Counted from the stretch's first letter, positions 16,232 to 25,395 are shown. The stretch: 64,000 bases of DNA from Desulfovibrio gilichinskyi (GCF_900177375.1 NZ_FWZU01000002.1:186001-250000); one strand, 5' to 3'. Translations and numbers: made by a program. Notes: generated from the sequence alone by a model not told the origin.

Positions 16232-18700
16232 ATGGAATATCCAATTTGGCACCTCACTACTTTCGGTGGCGGTTTCTGGATTGCTTTTATCGCTACCATC
16301 CATGTTTTTGTGGCTCAGTTTGCTGTAGGCGGCGGACTGTTTCTGGTTATAAGCGAACAGATGGCTTATCGCACCGGGTCTGAGGAACTGCTCGGTTACG
16401 TTAAGAAGCATTCAAAATTTTTCCTGCTCCTGACGATGGTTTTCGGAGGAGTCAGCGGTGTTGCCCTCTGGTTTAGTATGGCATTGCTCAGCCCGCAGGG
16501 AGCACTTGTCCTTGTAACCGAATTTGTATTTGCATGGGCAACAGAGTGGGTCTGGTTTGTCGGTGAAATTGTAGCCTTGCTGATTTATTTTTATTCATGG
16601 CACAAAATGACACGCTCTGATCACGTTAAAATAGGCTGGTTCTATTTTATTTTCGCGTGGCTGTCACTTTTCACCATCAACGGTGTGGTCGGCTTTATGC
16701 TTACACCCGGAGAATGGGTACAAACACATAATTTCTGGGATGGTATTTTTAATCCTACATTCTGGCCGCAATTGGCGTTCCGCTCGTTTATATCCGTTAT
16801 GCTGGCAGGTATTTTCGGTTTTGTAACTGCTTCCTGGCTCAAAGATCCGGCAGTGCGGTGCAAGATGATTCGCCTTTGCAGCATCTGGACTCTGCTCGGA
16901 CTTATTCTCGTTTTGCCGTGCGGGTATTGGTATCTGATGGCTTTGCCGCCTGAGCAGGCTTCTATGATCATAGAAAAATCCCACCGCGTTGCATATTTTA
17001 TGAAGATGTTCGAAATCACCGCCCCGATTGTTTTGATCGGAGGCTTGATTATGGCTATTTGTATGCCGCGGAAGGTAAAGTTCCCGTCAGCGTTAATTTT
17101 ACTTTTAATTGCACTTGTCTTTTACGGCTCATTTGAGTTTATCCGTGAAGCAGGCAGAAAACCTTATGTTTTGTGGGGTGTTGTTTATTCCAACTCGGTC
17201 ATGGTTGATAAAGCCGCCGCAATGGAAGGCAAATCACTTTTACAGAATGCCAAATGGGTTCCGGATGATTTGCGAAAGATCACAAGTGAAAATAAACTGA
17301 AGGCCGGAGAATGGTTGTATCAGATGGAATGTATTTCATGCCATGCCATTAACGGGCCTATGAATGATATTGTGCCGAGAACCGCTAAGTACAACGCTGC
17401 AGGTCTGGATGCATTTCTATCAGGAATGGGTAAACTCAGTAAGTATATGTCGCCTTTCTTAGGTGATGAGACTGAGCGCATGGCTCTTGCTGAATATATA
17501 GACAGCCTCAGCCCTCAGGCTAAGGTTGTACTTCCAGAAATTAAAGAATCTGACGCTAAACCTGCTCCTTTTGCGACTGATCAAAAATACACTTTACTGG
17601 CGTGGCCTGTTGAAGGATTACGTTTAGTTGTTGAGAATAAAGGACGGGTGATCCTTTCCGACGGCGGCAGTAAAGTGCGCGCTCAGTTGATTTTGCGTGG
17701 CGACTCTCCTGAAATTGTGACTGATGATGTAAAGATAGTTTGTGAACTAAAAACGATCAATCAGCCTTATGAAATGAAAGTTAAGGATGGATTTTTTGAG
17801 TCTCCGCCTATAAATGCGTTGCCGTATTCAAATGACGGATATCAGCCGTTGCCGCTGGTGGAAGTAGACGCTGTGAACAGTGCAGGCGAGATTTTCGCGA
17901 CAACTACAATTGTTCTCCCTGTTTCAACCAGAGCTACCTGCAACAATTGTCATGGCGGAGATTGGGCCGTTAAGGATCAGGGCGGACTTGCCACGCAGAC
18001 CGCGGATGATTTCTTGAAGATTCATGACCGCGACAACCATACTGATTTTATGGCGCGGGTTAAGTCTGTAAACGGAGATACAATCGATTGCGTAAGTTGT
18101 CATGACGGCGACACTCAGCTTGATTTATCTGCCGCGTTACATGGTTTTCACGCAGTATATCTGTCCGGTAAAGGAAACGACGCTTGTTCCATGTGTCACC
18201 CTCCTGAAAGTTTACGCGGTCACCATCTAAATGTCGGTATGGAATGCGTGAATTGTCATGGAGTGATGGAGAACCATGCACTGGCTCTGCTTAAAGGTGA
18301 AGGCGCTCAGCCTGCCGCAAAAGGGCTGATAGCTTTGCTGACTCCGGTTGATATGGATAAGGAAGAGATTAATCCCCGTAAACCGTGGGTGCAGGAACCG
18401 GATTGTCTGACCTGCCATGCTGATTTCGCAGCGCCGGATACGGATTCTGCTTTCAACGTCTGGAATGAAAAGAAGTCAGATCTGTTCCGCAATCGCAAAG
18501 ATGAAATGAGCGCAGTTATGTGCGCCGCTTGTCATAACGCACCTCATGCAATCTTCCCTGCCGAGGATGAACGGGATAATTTGCGCGCACTTCAATATAT
18601 GGGCGAAGCCAAGCCTATAGGTTCCGGCGGAACTTGCACCGTTTGCCACGAAAGTGATATGGAATACGCAGCGCACCATCCAGGTATGGGGCTGGAGTAG
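16232..18700 (+). CDS. CydA-like membrane domain fused to an octahaem cytochrome c domain
   Basis: 822 residues. Residues 1-320 form about nine helices with a CydA-like N-terminus (helix with His24, EWVWFVGEIVALL) and a long periplasmic tail. CxxCH haem sites lie at 367, 570, 620, 652, 672, 725, 764 and 802: one in a mono-haem cytochrome-c-like linker and seven in a C-terminal periplasmic multihaem domain. No CydB is adjacent; the preceding gene supplies the second membrane subunit, two bases upstream with GAGGAG. The design suggests quinol oxidation coupled to periplasmic c haems or the reverse, as in OR-N-type bd relatives. A terminator follows. Confidence 0.8.
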   Translation: MEYPIWHLTTFGGGFWIAFIATIHVFVAQFAVGGGLFLVISEQMAYRTGSEELLGYVKKHSKFFLLLTMVFGGVSGVALWFSMALLSPQGALVLVTEFVFAWATEWVWFVGEIVALLIYFYSWHKMTRSDHVKIGWFYFIFAWLSLFTINGVVGFMLTPGEWVQTHNFWDGIFNPTFWPQLAFRSFISVMLAGIFGFVTASWLKDPAVRCKMIRLCSIWTLLGLILVLPCGYWYLMALPPEQASMIIEKSHRVAYFMKMFEITAPIVLIGGLIMAICMPRKVKFPSALILLLIALVFYGSFEFIREAGRKPYVLWGVVYSNSVMVDKAAAMEGKSLLQNAKWVPDDLRKITSENKLKAGEWLYQMECISCHAINGPMNDIVPRTAKYNAAGLDAFLSGMGKLSKYMSPFLGDETERMALAEYIDSLSPQAKVVLPEIKESDAKPAPFATDQKYTLLAWPVEGLRLVVENKGRVILSDGGSKVRAQLILRGDSPEIVTDDVKIVCELKTINQPYEMKVKDGFFESPPINALPYSNDGYQPLPLVEVDAVNSAGEIFATTTIVLPVSTRATCNNCHGGDWAVKDQGGLATQTADDFLKIHDRDNHTDFMARVKSVNGDTIDCVSCHDGDTQLDLSAALHGFHAVYLSGKGNDACSMCHPPESLRGHHLNVGMECVNCHGVMENHALALLKGEGAQPAAKGLIALLTPVDMDKEEINPRKPWVQEPDCLTCHADFAAPDTDSAFNVWNEKKSDLFRNRKDEMSAVMCAACHNAPHAIFPAEDERDNLRALQYMGEAKPIGSGGTCTVCHESDMEYAAHHPGMGLE

Positions 18701-18727
18701 ACAGTAGATAACGGATTTAAAAATCAG

Positions 18728-18772
18728 GCAAAAAAAAGCCCGTCCAAGTAACCTTGGACGGGCTTTTTAAAT
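18728..18772. terminator. Bidirectional terminator between the bd-like operon and deaD
   Basis: AAAGCCCGTCCAAG and CTTGGACGGGCTTT form a 14-base-pair stem around loop TAAC, with A- and T-runs outside. It ends the two convergent units. Confidence 0.92.
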
Positions 18773-18787
18773 ATCTTAATCTATCAA

Positions 18788-20356
18788 CTAAGCGCGTTTA
18801 AGAAGCGGCTTGCCGTTGTTGGAAGATTTGTTAACTGTACGCATTACTTTGTCAGAGTCATCACCGGGAACGGAGAAGGTTGACTGCTGACCGCTGATCT
18901 TAACATTCTGAATGCGGACAGGGCTGATTTTGGATCTTACACAGATCATATCAACGAGCTTGCGAGGTGTCATGCCGTGTGCGCGACCTACGCAAGCAGT
19001 GAATCTGACTCTGCCGCGAGTTGTGTCGGAGCTGCGTGCGCCTTCATCGATCTTGCGGTAGCTCTTTTTGTCAAGAACGCTGCCCTGTGAATGCTGGAGA
19101 AGAGCTGCAATAATTTCAACAGGGTCACTGTTTTCGAGCAGTTCATTTGCAAGAGGAAGGTATGACAAATGCTTGCCGTTGGTAACGATTTCGTTGAGCT
19201 CAGCACCCATGTGCTCTTTTTTGGCATCAATGACTTCGTCAATGGTCGGCAGAGGCTTTTTGTTGATTTTCGCGCCGGTGATTTTGGCGATATATCTGAG
19301 TTTACCGAATTCATGAGGGTTGATCAAAGTAACAGCGATACCGCTTTTACCTGCACGCCCGGTACGACCGATACGATGAACATAACTCTGCGGGTCCTGA
19401 GGAAGAGCAAAGTTGACAACATGAGTAAGGTCAGGAACGTCAATGCCTCGTGCTGCAACGTCGGTGGCAACAAGAATTTTGCATTTACGGTTTCTGAACT
19501 TGCGGAGAATTTCTTCACGGCGGGACTGTGAAAGATCACCATGAATCGGCTCTGCAGGGTATTTTCTTTCGGTAAGAGCAGCCGCTACGCGGTCAGCATC
19601 TGCACGGGTTCTACAGAAAATAAGTCCGAAAAAGTCGTTCTGTGAATCGATAACACGGCAAAGAGCTTCCAGACGGTCGCGTTCAGGCATTTCATGATAA
19701 ATCTGTTCGGTGAGAGGAATCTCATTTTTTTCAGGTTTAACAGAAACTACATCATAATCGCCCATGAATTTACGGGCAATACGCATAACAGCCTGAGGCA
19801 TGGTTGCGGAGAAAAGCAGTGTGCGATGATTGTCTCCGGCACTTTCCATGATTTCGCTTACGTCTTCAAGGAAGCCCATGTTACACATTTCATCTGCTTC
19901 ATCCAGAACAAAGAATGAAATTTGGTCAAGTTTCAAAGTTTTACGTTTGAGGTGGTCAAGAACACGTCCGGGAGTACCGACAACGATGTCTGCACCGGCT
20001 TTGAGTGCCTTAAGCTGAGGAAGCATAGCCTGTCCGCCGTAGACGGTAGCAATGCGGATTTTTCTGTTGCCGCGGAAGGAGCTGAGTTCGTCAGCAACCT
20101 GCATAGCAAGTTCGCGTGTAGGAGCTAGGATGATAGCCTGAACATGGCCTGCGCCTTCGCGGACATTTTCAAGGATTGGAAGACCGAACGCAGCGGTTTT
20201 ACCTGTTCCGGTCTGAGCCTGACCAACGATATCTTTTTCACCGGAGAGGAGCATCGGAATTGTCTGTGCTTGAATAGGTGTAGGTTCGGTGAAACCTTTT
20301 TTTGCAAGTGCTTCGATAATAGATTCTGAAAGGCCGAGATTTCTAAATTTTTCCAT
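18788..20356 (-). CDS. deaD: DEAD-box RNA helicase (DeaD/CsdA type)
   Basis: 522 residues. All DEAD-box motifs are in order: Q-motif FTEPTPIQAQ, AQTGTGKT, PTRELA, GG, TPGR, DEAD, SAT, FCRT, ARGID, HRIGRTGRAG. The C-terminus (~440-510) is a DbpA/CsdA-type RNA-binding domain (RVRFTACVGRAHG, IQNVKISGQQSTFSV) ending in a basic tail. The enzyme unwinds structured RNA in ribosome assembly and mRNA decay, often at low temperature. It starts with ATG at 20356. The ~600-base leader upstream is highly structured, as in cold-induced relatives. Confidence 0.95.
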   Translation of the reverse strand: MEKFRNLGLSESIIEALAKKGFTEPTPIQAQTIPMLLSGEKDIVGQAQTGTGKTAAFGLPILENVREGAGHVQAIILAPTRELAMQVADELSSFRGNRKIRIATVYGGQAMLPQLKALKAGADIVVGTPGRVLDHLKRKTLKLDQISFFVLDEADEMCNMGFLEDVSEIMESAGDNHRTLLFSATMPQAVMRIARKFMGDYDVVSVKPEKNEIPLTEQIYHEMPERDRLEALCRVIDSQNDFFGLIFCRTRADADRVAAALTERKYPAEPIHGDLSQSRREEILRKFRNRKCKILVATDVAARGIDVPDLTHVVNFALPQDPQSYVHRIGRTGRAGKSGIAVTLINPHEFGKLRYIAKITGAKINKKPLPTIDEVIDAKKEHMGAELNEIVTNGKHLSYLPLANELLENSDPVEIIAALLQHSQGSVLDKKSYRKIDEGARSSDTTRGRVRFTACVGRAHGMTPRKLVDMICVRSKISPVRIQNVKISGQQSTFSVPGDDSDKVMRTVNKSSNNGKPLLKRA

Positions 20357-20965
20357 ATTGTTTACTTTCTTTTATGTGTTGAATAGGTTGAATTATATAA
20401 GTTGAATAATGAAAACAGGGCAATAAACATCACAAAGGGGCCATTTACGAATGGTCCCGTGTTTAATTCCCGTTATTCAGCTAATCCGGATTTATTATAA
20501 ACCATCAGTCGGTTATCTAAAACTTTTGCGCTTAGCAAAAATAATAAAGGCGCGATCAACTCTTCGTGATCGAAGGTTCCGGGTCGGCGGAAATTGCGGG
20601 GTGCAAACAAAAGAAAAGCCCACCCCAAAAAAAGGGGAAGTCTTTCTACCGTAATTAATGTCCGGTATCTGAGGGGACCGTCCGGTTATCGCGATCTACA
20701 AACAGCAAGCGTTAGCAAGCCAGTCAAAGGCAGATCGTACTTATCCTTAGAACAGCCAAGCGGGGTGCTTAGCGTAACTGGTCCCTGTAATTTAAAAGGA
20801 GTTCTAAGGTCTATCGTCTATTAGGTAGGACGGAGTACGAAACAGGTACACTGCCCTTGCAATGATTCGATTCTGTAAAAAACAGAATCAACACAACCGG
20901 ATTTGGACGGACGATGACCTTCTAAGCACTAAAAGTGAAGCGGGTCAAGTGTTTTCTTTGATGGG
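20357..20965 (-). ncRNA. Long structured leader or RNA element upstream of deaD
   Basis: About 600 bases without a credible gene but with many hairpins: GGGACCATT/AATGGCCCC near 20436-20461, TTTTGC/GCAAAA at 20525-20541, CGATCA/TGATCG at 20552-20573, a CCCC/GGGG hairpin followed on the minus strand by a T-rich tract at ~20608-20648, a 9-base-pair CCTTAGAAC/GTTCTAAGG pair spanning 20744-20809, and GATTCTGT/ACAGAATC near 20870-20888. It fits a 5' untranslated region read with deaD, perhaps with an internal attenuator, but could also be an independent RNA. I could not match it to RNase P, tmRNA, 6S or SRP RNA. Confidence 0.5.
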
Positions 20966-21084
20966 AGAATTGTAATAATCATTCAATAATAAAGCAGAAT
21001 TAGTTTTTAATTTTTTAATTTAAATTAAGGGGCTATATAAGATAACTAATCTATAATATTCTTAGTGAACTGTTTCAATATATT

Positions 21085-21530
21085 AAGTCGTTTTGGCAGA
21101 TAGTAGTTGCAAAACAGCACTCACATTTCTTAAAAAATAGAGGAAAATCTTTGGCTGGGATATCATCAAATTTTCTATGTAACGTTTGGCTTGTTTCCAA
21201 AAGATCTTAATTCCATTACCCATTAATATGTATATACTTTCCCGTCCTGTTTAAGAAGTTCAAAAACGGGAATTTTATCTGCTACATTACGAGCTCTCTT
21301 GTCATTTAGACTGCCACTAAAATGACTTTCATCTATTTCTAATTAACCAGAAAGTAATTCTTTATTCTTTGACTTTCGGTGATGATTTCTTCGAGTCGAT
21401 GAAATAGTAAACGGCTATTTTTAATATTTGTACCAACATGATCAGTTGCATAATGGGTTGTGGCGCCAATTACAAAAAGCTATAGTAACTATAGTTGCTT
21501 TTCTTTTGTTGTCACAGCCTCTTTAGGACT
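21085..21530 (-). pseudogene. Degenerate IS1595-family (ISXO2-like) transposase, copy 1
   Basis: No open gene, but the minus-strand translation in shifting frames gives recognisable stretches of an ISXO2-like transposase: GATTHYATDHVG and RLFHRLEEIITE at the N-terminal side, then IDESHFSGSLNDKRAR (the DES motif with catalytic Asp), VADKIPVFELLKQDGKVYT, and WKQAKRYIENL near the end. Several stops, frameshifts and an internal deletion between KVYT and the C-terminal region make it dead. It lies just downstream of the sulfotransferase-like gene and mirrors copy 2 at 22440-22775. Confidence 0.7.
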
Positions 21531-21577
21531 TTTACTGGAGCTAAGTCAGGATCTTTAAGCCCAAATCTATTCTTACT

Positions 21578-22372
21578 TTAGCTGGCTGTATTTTTTGATT
21601 TTTCAAATTCTTCGAGATTCTTTGAAATAAAGTTTTTGTAGAAGTCTTTTGTAATGTTTCTTGCATAACTGTATAATTCAACGTCGTATTTGTTATATGA
21701 GATAATTTGATTGAACAATTCATCTCCAAGTTCTTTTCTGTAGTTTCTATATGATTTAGGTTTTGAAATTACATTTAGTTTTTCATAAAAAATATCATCA
21801 AAGTTGCATAGCTTAGACAATATGAATGTCGACTCATTGTATTTTTCTAGAAAACCAATGAAATCAAAATAGTAATGCATGTTAGTGATTGCATTGGTAT
21901 AGTTGTTCTGGTTTATAAAATTTATATCTTTTCCTAGATTGTTCGTGAACGATCTAACATAAACATTAGTAGCTTGTTTGAAATAAGCTAATGTTGCTGT
22001 TTTTTTATATTTTGATTGTATTGGAACATCAAAAAAGAATTCTTCTAAAGTTAGCGGAGATGTGAAATGGTTTGATTTTTTGAGATAATAAAACCATGAT
22101 ACGGCTCTAGATACAGGCTCGCGTAAGAAGGTAAATCTAAAAAAAGAGTTGGGAATTATGGGCAGTATGTTTGATCTATAGTGCCCCATAAAGCAATTCT
22201 TTTGGGGGAACAGGTCTAAATTGTTTTCATATAAAAGGTCTGATCCTGCGTTAGGGCCTCTACTGTTAGCACAGCTATCATATATTTGGTTTTCGCCATA
22301 ATTTTTTAGGAGTAAGTTCCTGAGAGAAGTTCCAGCAGTTTTGGTAATATGGAAAAAAAATATTTTCTTCAT
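21578..22372 (-). CDS. Sulfotransferase-family protein
   Basis: 264 residues from the ATG at 22372, which has AGGA upstream; a TTG further 5' at 22399 is less likely. The N-terminal FFHITKTAGTSLRNLL is the 5'-phosphosulfate loop of PAPS-dependent sulfotransferases, and FTFLREPVSRAVSWFYY is the 3'-phosphate-binding motif. The family transfers sulfate to carbohydrates, and bacterial members often decorate lipopolysaccharide or capsule. The gene is clearly more AT-rich than its neighbours and lies between two dead IS1595-type transposases, so horizontal acquisition is likely. No polysaccharide genes are adjacent. Confidence 0.8.
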   Translation of the reverse strand: MKKIFFFHITKTAGTSLRNLLLKNYGENQIYDSCANSRGPNAGSDLLYENNLDLFPQKNCFMGHYRSNILPIIPNSFFRFTFLREPVSRAVSWFYYLKKSNHFTSPLTLEEFFFDVPIQSKYKKTATLAYFKQATNVYVRSFTNNLGKDINFINQNNYTNAITNMHYYFDFIGFLEKYNESTFILSKLCNFDDIFYEKLNVISKPKSYRNYRKELGDELFNQIISYNKYDVELYSYARNITKDFYKNFISKNLEEFEKSKNTAS

Positions 22373-22439
22373 TTTTGATGTCCTATTTATACTATTCAAG
22401 TGAAAATATTGGGGGCAGTACCAGATAATTGCCCATATG

Positions 22440-22775
22440 TTTCTTAACCTACTTATTAATAGTTAAAATGCCATTCATTGCCATTTAAAAATAGATGAAA
22501 ATGTTTTTGGATACCATTAAATTTTCTTATTTGACGTTTGGACTGTTTTCCAAATGTTTTTAATTCTATTAATATACTTGTAACTGTCAGAAACAATTTT
22601 GAGTAGTTGATTCTGAAGAGCTTGAACTCAGAAATATCTAAAATATTATATCTGCGTAAATAGTTAGAGTAGACAATGGTGTTTGGCTTAAGCTTTTCTT
22701 AAATAATTCGCTACAAAGTTTTGTACATGGCGTAATAATTCATCTGTATGTATACTTTTTAGGCTAGTTTAAGAA
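22440..22775 (-). pseudogene. Degenerate IS1595-family transposase, copy 2
   Basis: Minus-strand frames give the C-terminal half of an ISXO2-like transposase: ITPCTK, then ILDISEFKLFRINYSKLF, KTFGKQSKRQIRKFNGIQ and NEWHFNY, matching the family's usual HINGIENFW-x-AKRRL-x-KFNGI end. It is cut by stops and frameshifts and lacks the N-terminal half. Its 5' edge runs into the broken gene at 22776-23095. It shares sequence and orientation with copy 1 at 21085-21530, so the two bracket the sulfotransferase-like gene as in a decayed composite element. Confidence 0.7.
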
Positions 22776-23095
22776 TTCAAAAGCAAGTTTCATTCCTATC
22801 TCAAACATTACGTTAGAATTTTTACTGCTTACATCATACAACAATTTCATTGTTATATATGTTGGTTACGATTCTTTGATGGATGATTCCGATTTCATCT
22901 TTCATCAGCGTCGCTTACGAGTCTACTCTCAAATCCAGACATGGTAATAGAACTTTTAAGAATGGTTTGCTCATTTTTCCAGTGGTGCTGAGGGCAGTCT
23001 GGCATCCCAGAGATGGGCATTATCAGTCCGCATATTGGTTTATTGCTAGACTTGTCATCCGAGGGGGCTTTGTCATTTTTTTTGTTTTGAGTCAT
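22776..23095 (-). pseudogene. Broken gene for a nucleoside-deoxyribosyltransferase/TIR-like fold protein
   Basis: An ATG at 23095 opens a product with PICGLIMPISGM, ESRLVSDADE, then in other frames EIGIIHQRIVTNIYNNEIVV and CDVSSKNSNVMFEIGMKLAF. Read together this matches the N-terminal ~100 residues of a family with a nucleoside 2-deoxyribosyltransferase-like (NAD/nucleotide-processing) fold that I associate with defence islands; this is recalled family knowledge. The frame is destroyed twice: by a 7-base tandem duplication TTTCATC (22893-22906) and by a 2-base loss near 22838. The rest is replaced by transposase copy 2. Not functional. Confidence 0.6.
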
Positions 23096-23262
23096 ATTTA
23101 ATATCCAGACTTATTTATAAATTTAAAATATTCTCAATTATATAATATATAGTCAAGGGGTAGTATGTTATTATCTAATTATCAGTTCAGACAAATCCTA
23201 CCCTCTAAAAAATATTGATCTACTCCATTTCTATAGATAATAAACTCTATTAGGAGTGAATT

Positions 23263-24678
23263 ATGAAAAATCTTCTTTCTTGCCTTTTCATCAGCTTATG
23301 TCTCATTTTCCTGACTTCAGCCTGCAATTCCACTCCCGAAAGTTCTACCAGAACTTCTAAAAAGTGGAAACTGGACCTGCCTGATATTTTAAAAGACAAA
23401 CTCCCGATACGTGTTCTGGTCTGTTATAACCGCACAAATTTTTTCACAGTTAAAGGGGCAACAAAGGGTCTTGAACATGATCTTATGCTGGCTTACAAGA
23501 AATACTTGTCTAAAGAATCAAAAGACGAACAAGTGCGTATGGTCTTTATTGCCTTGCCGTTTGAGGAACTTATCCCTGCACTTCTTGAAGGCAGAGGGGA
23601 TATTATAGCCGCAGGGCTGACGGTTACGTCTAATCGTGAAAAGAAAGTCGCTTTTGCCTCTTCATATATGGAAGGGATATCTGACATAGTTGTCGGATCG
23701 CGAAAAGCTGATCCTATTTCAAAGTTGACTGATCTTGCAGGTAAAACTGTTTATGTGATGGCGGGGAGCAGCTACAAAGCTCGTCTTGAAGCTTTAAATT
23801 CCGGTTTTAAAAAGAAAGGGCTTAAGACCGTAAATATAGTTCAAGCAGATAAACATCTTGTCACAGAAGATCTGCTGGAAATGGCCGAACGCAGTATGAT
23901 TGAATATACTGTCGCTGAAAGCCATATTGCTGAACTTTGGAAAACCGCTTTGCCGGATATTAGACTTTATAAAGACGCCCCTTTGCACATCGGCGGCGAG
24001 GTCGCATGGGCTGTTCGGCCTTCCAGCAAAGAATTGCAGAAAAGTTTGAGCGAATTTGCAGCAACAGTCCGGCAGGGAACGCTTATGGGGAACATGGTTT
24101 TTAAGCGTTACTTTGTAAATACAAGCTGGGTTCTTAGTCCATCTATGGTTATAGGGTGGAAGGAAATGCAGCCTCTGACTGAAGTTTTTAAGAAGTACGG
24201 GGAGAAATATAATTTTGATTGGCTGAAGCTTTTGGCGGTTGCGTATCAGGAATCAGGTCTTGATATGAATAAATCAAGCCATAGAGGAGCTGTCGGCATT
24301 ATGCAGATTAAGCCTTCGACCGCGGCGGATAAAAACGTTGATGTTAAAAATATTAATACGCTTGATGGCAATGTACATGCGGGGGCTAAGTATCTTAGAT
24401 TTTTGCGTGACAGATATTTTAAAGACGTAGCAAAAGATGCGCAGGCTGATTTTGCTCTTGCCGCTTATAATGCCGGGCCTAACCGTATCATTAAACTTAG
24501 AAAGCAAGCTGAAGATATGGGGCTTGATCCTGATCAATGGTTCGGAAACGTGGAATACGCCGCTTACAAGGAAATAGGGGCTGAAACTCCTACATATGTC
24601 GCCAATATTCAAATGAACTATGCTTTTTATAAATCAGCGGCCAATGTTCTTGTTAAGCGGATTGAAGTGAAAAAGTGA
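23263..24678 (+). CDS. mltF: MltF-type membrane-bound lytic transglycosylase
   Basis: 471 residues. A lipoprotein signal (lipobox LTSAC, Cys21) is followed by a periplasmic solute-binding-like domain (~45-285, IRVLVCYNRTNFF, GDIIAAGLTVTSNREKKVAFA) and a C-terminal SLT domain (~310-460) with AYQESGLD, catalytic Glu330, GAVGIMQIKPSTA and ALAAYNAGPNRI. MltF enzymes cleave murein glycan strands to 1,6-anhydro products, and the N-terminal domain modulates activity by binding muropeptides. All key residues are present. The start ATG follows AGGAG. It is monocistronic. Confidence 0.93.
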   Translation: MKNLLSCLFISLCLIFLTSACNSTPESSTRTSKKWKLDLPDILKDKLPIRVLVCYNRTNFFTVKGATKGLEHDLMLAYKKYLSKESKDEQVRMVFIALPFEELIPALLEGRGDIIAAGLTVTSNREKKVAFASSYMEGISDIVVGSRKADPISKLTDLAGKTVYVMAGSSYKARLEALNSGFKKKGLKTVNIVQADKHLVTEDLLEMAERSMIEYTVAESHIAELWKTALPDIRLYKDAPLHIGGEVAWAVRPSSKELQKSLSEFAATVRQGTLMGNMVFKRYFVNTSWVLSPSMVIGWKEMQPLTEVFKKYGEKYNFDWLKLLAVAYQESGLDMNKSSHRGAVGIMQIKPSTAADKNVDVKNINTLDGNVHAGAKYLRFLRDRYFKDVAKDAQADFALAAYNAGPNRIIKLRKQAEDMGLDPDQWFGNVEYAAYKEIGAETPTYVANIQMNYAFYKSAANVLVKRIEVKK

Positions 24679-24686
24679 GAAGTCAG

Positions 24687-25339
24687 CTACCAATACATAA
24701 TTAATGGAAGGTGCGGCCTTAAGTCATATATTTTTTGCTGTGTGTGCTCATCAAATTCAAGTTCAAGCAAATATTCTTTGCCTTTGGTAATTGCAAAATT
24801 ATGTAGTTTTGAAGCACAAATTGCTGCTGGCGATAAATTTTCTGAGTCTGGCGTTATCAGCCGTACACTGGTTAGCTCATTAATACCTGCAGGATGTTCT
24901 AACGGCTTTCGGCCGGGGGTTCATCAGGGTGTTTAGAAAACGATAAATAAAACCACATCGGTTCAGCGAGATTTATAGGGGCTACGTCAATATTTAGCGA
25001 CGTAGGTAAATAGCGCGGTTTATAATCCCGGCAAGGGAATGGAGCTGCGGACTCGTCTTGACTCGTTGGTCTGAAGCAAATTCCGAATGGAGCGATATCA
25101 AGGGAATTTGAAGTAAGCCGTTCAAAAAGATGTAATTGGTTTGTGGTTTCATTCTGACACTCATCAATCTTTTCGACAAACAGCAGCTCAAGACAAAAAT
25201 TCTTAAAAAAGAACCTTCGGTTTGCTGTTCCTTGCCCTGCATGTTGATTAGAAGATCCTTTATTTAAACCTATCTTTTTAAGAAGTTCAGCCTCAGGCGC
25301 ATTGTGCTTGGCTTTTATGAATATATGGTCAGTTTCCAT
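24687..25339 (-). pseudogene. VOC/glyoxalase-like protein, frameshifted near its C-terminus
   Basis: The first 146 codons (METDHIFIKAKHNAPEAELLKKIGL, then FFKNFCLELLFVEKI and EPMWFYLSF) look like a small glyoxalase/VOC-type protein and end at TAG 24899-24901. The next frame continues without stop (RKPLEHPAGINELTSVRL, ITKGKEYLLELEFDE) to a TAG at 24687, exactly the expected C-terminal strand pair. A one-base shift in the C-run near 24905-24915 would restore one ~217-residue protein. It is either a genuine frameshift mutation or a sequencing error in a homopolymer. The substrate is unknown. Confidence 0.65.
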
Positions 25340-25395
25340 TATATATTATCATAACAATATTAATATATTAGGACATAATTGATGCCATATTGTAG

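Noticed and set aside
20451-20654. 67-codon plus-strand frame inside the deaD leader
   Set aside because: It runs through several RNA hairpins and has no ribosome-binding site, so it is treated as a by-product of the structured leader.
20357-20965. Structured region considered as RNase P, tmRNA, 6S or SRP RNA
   Set aside because: The conserved signatures, such as the RNase P CR I/CR V segments and the tmRNA tag frame, are missing.
22883-23101. 72-codon plus-strand frame across the broken defence-like gene
   Set aside because: It is the antisense of the recognisable minus-strand pseudogene and has no family resemblance.
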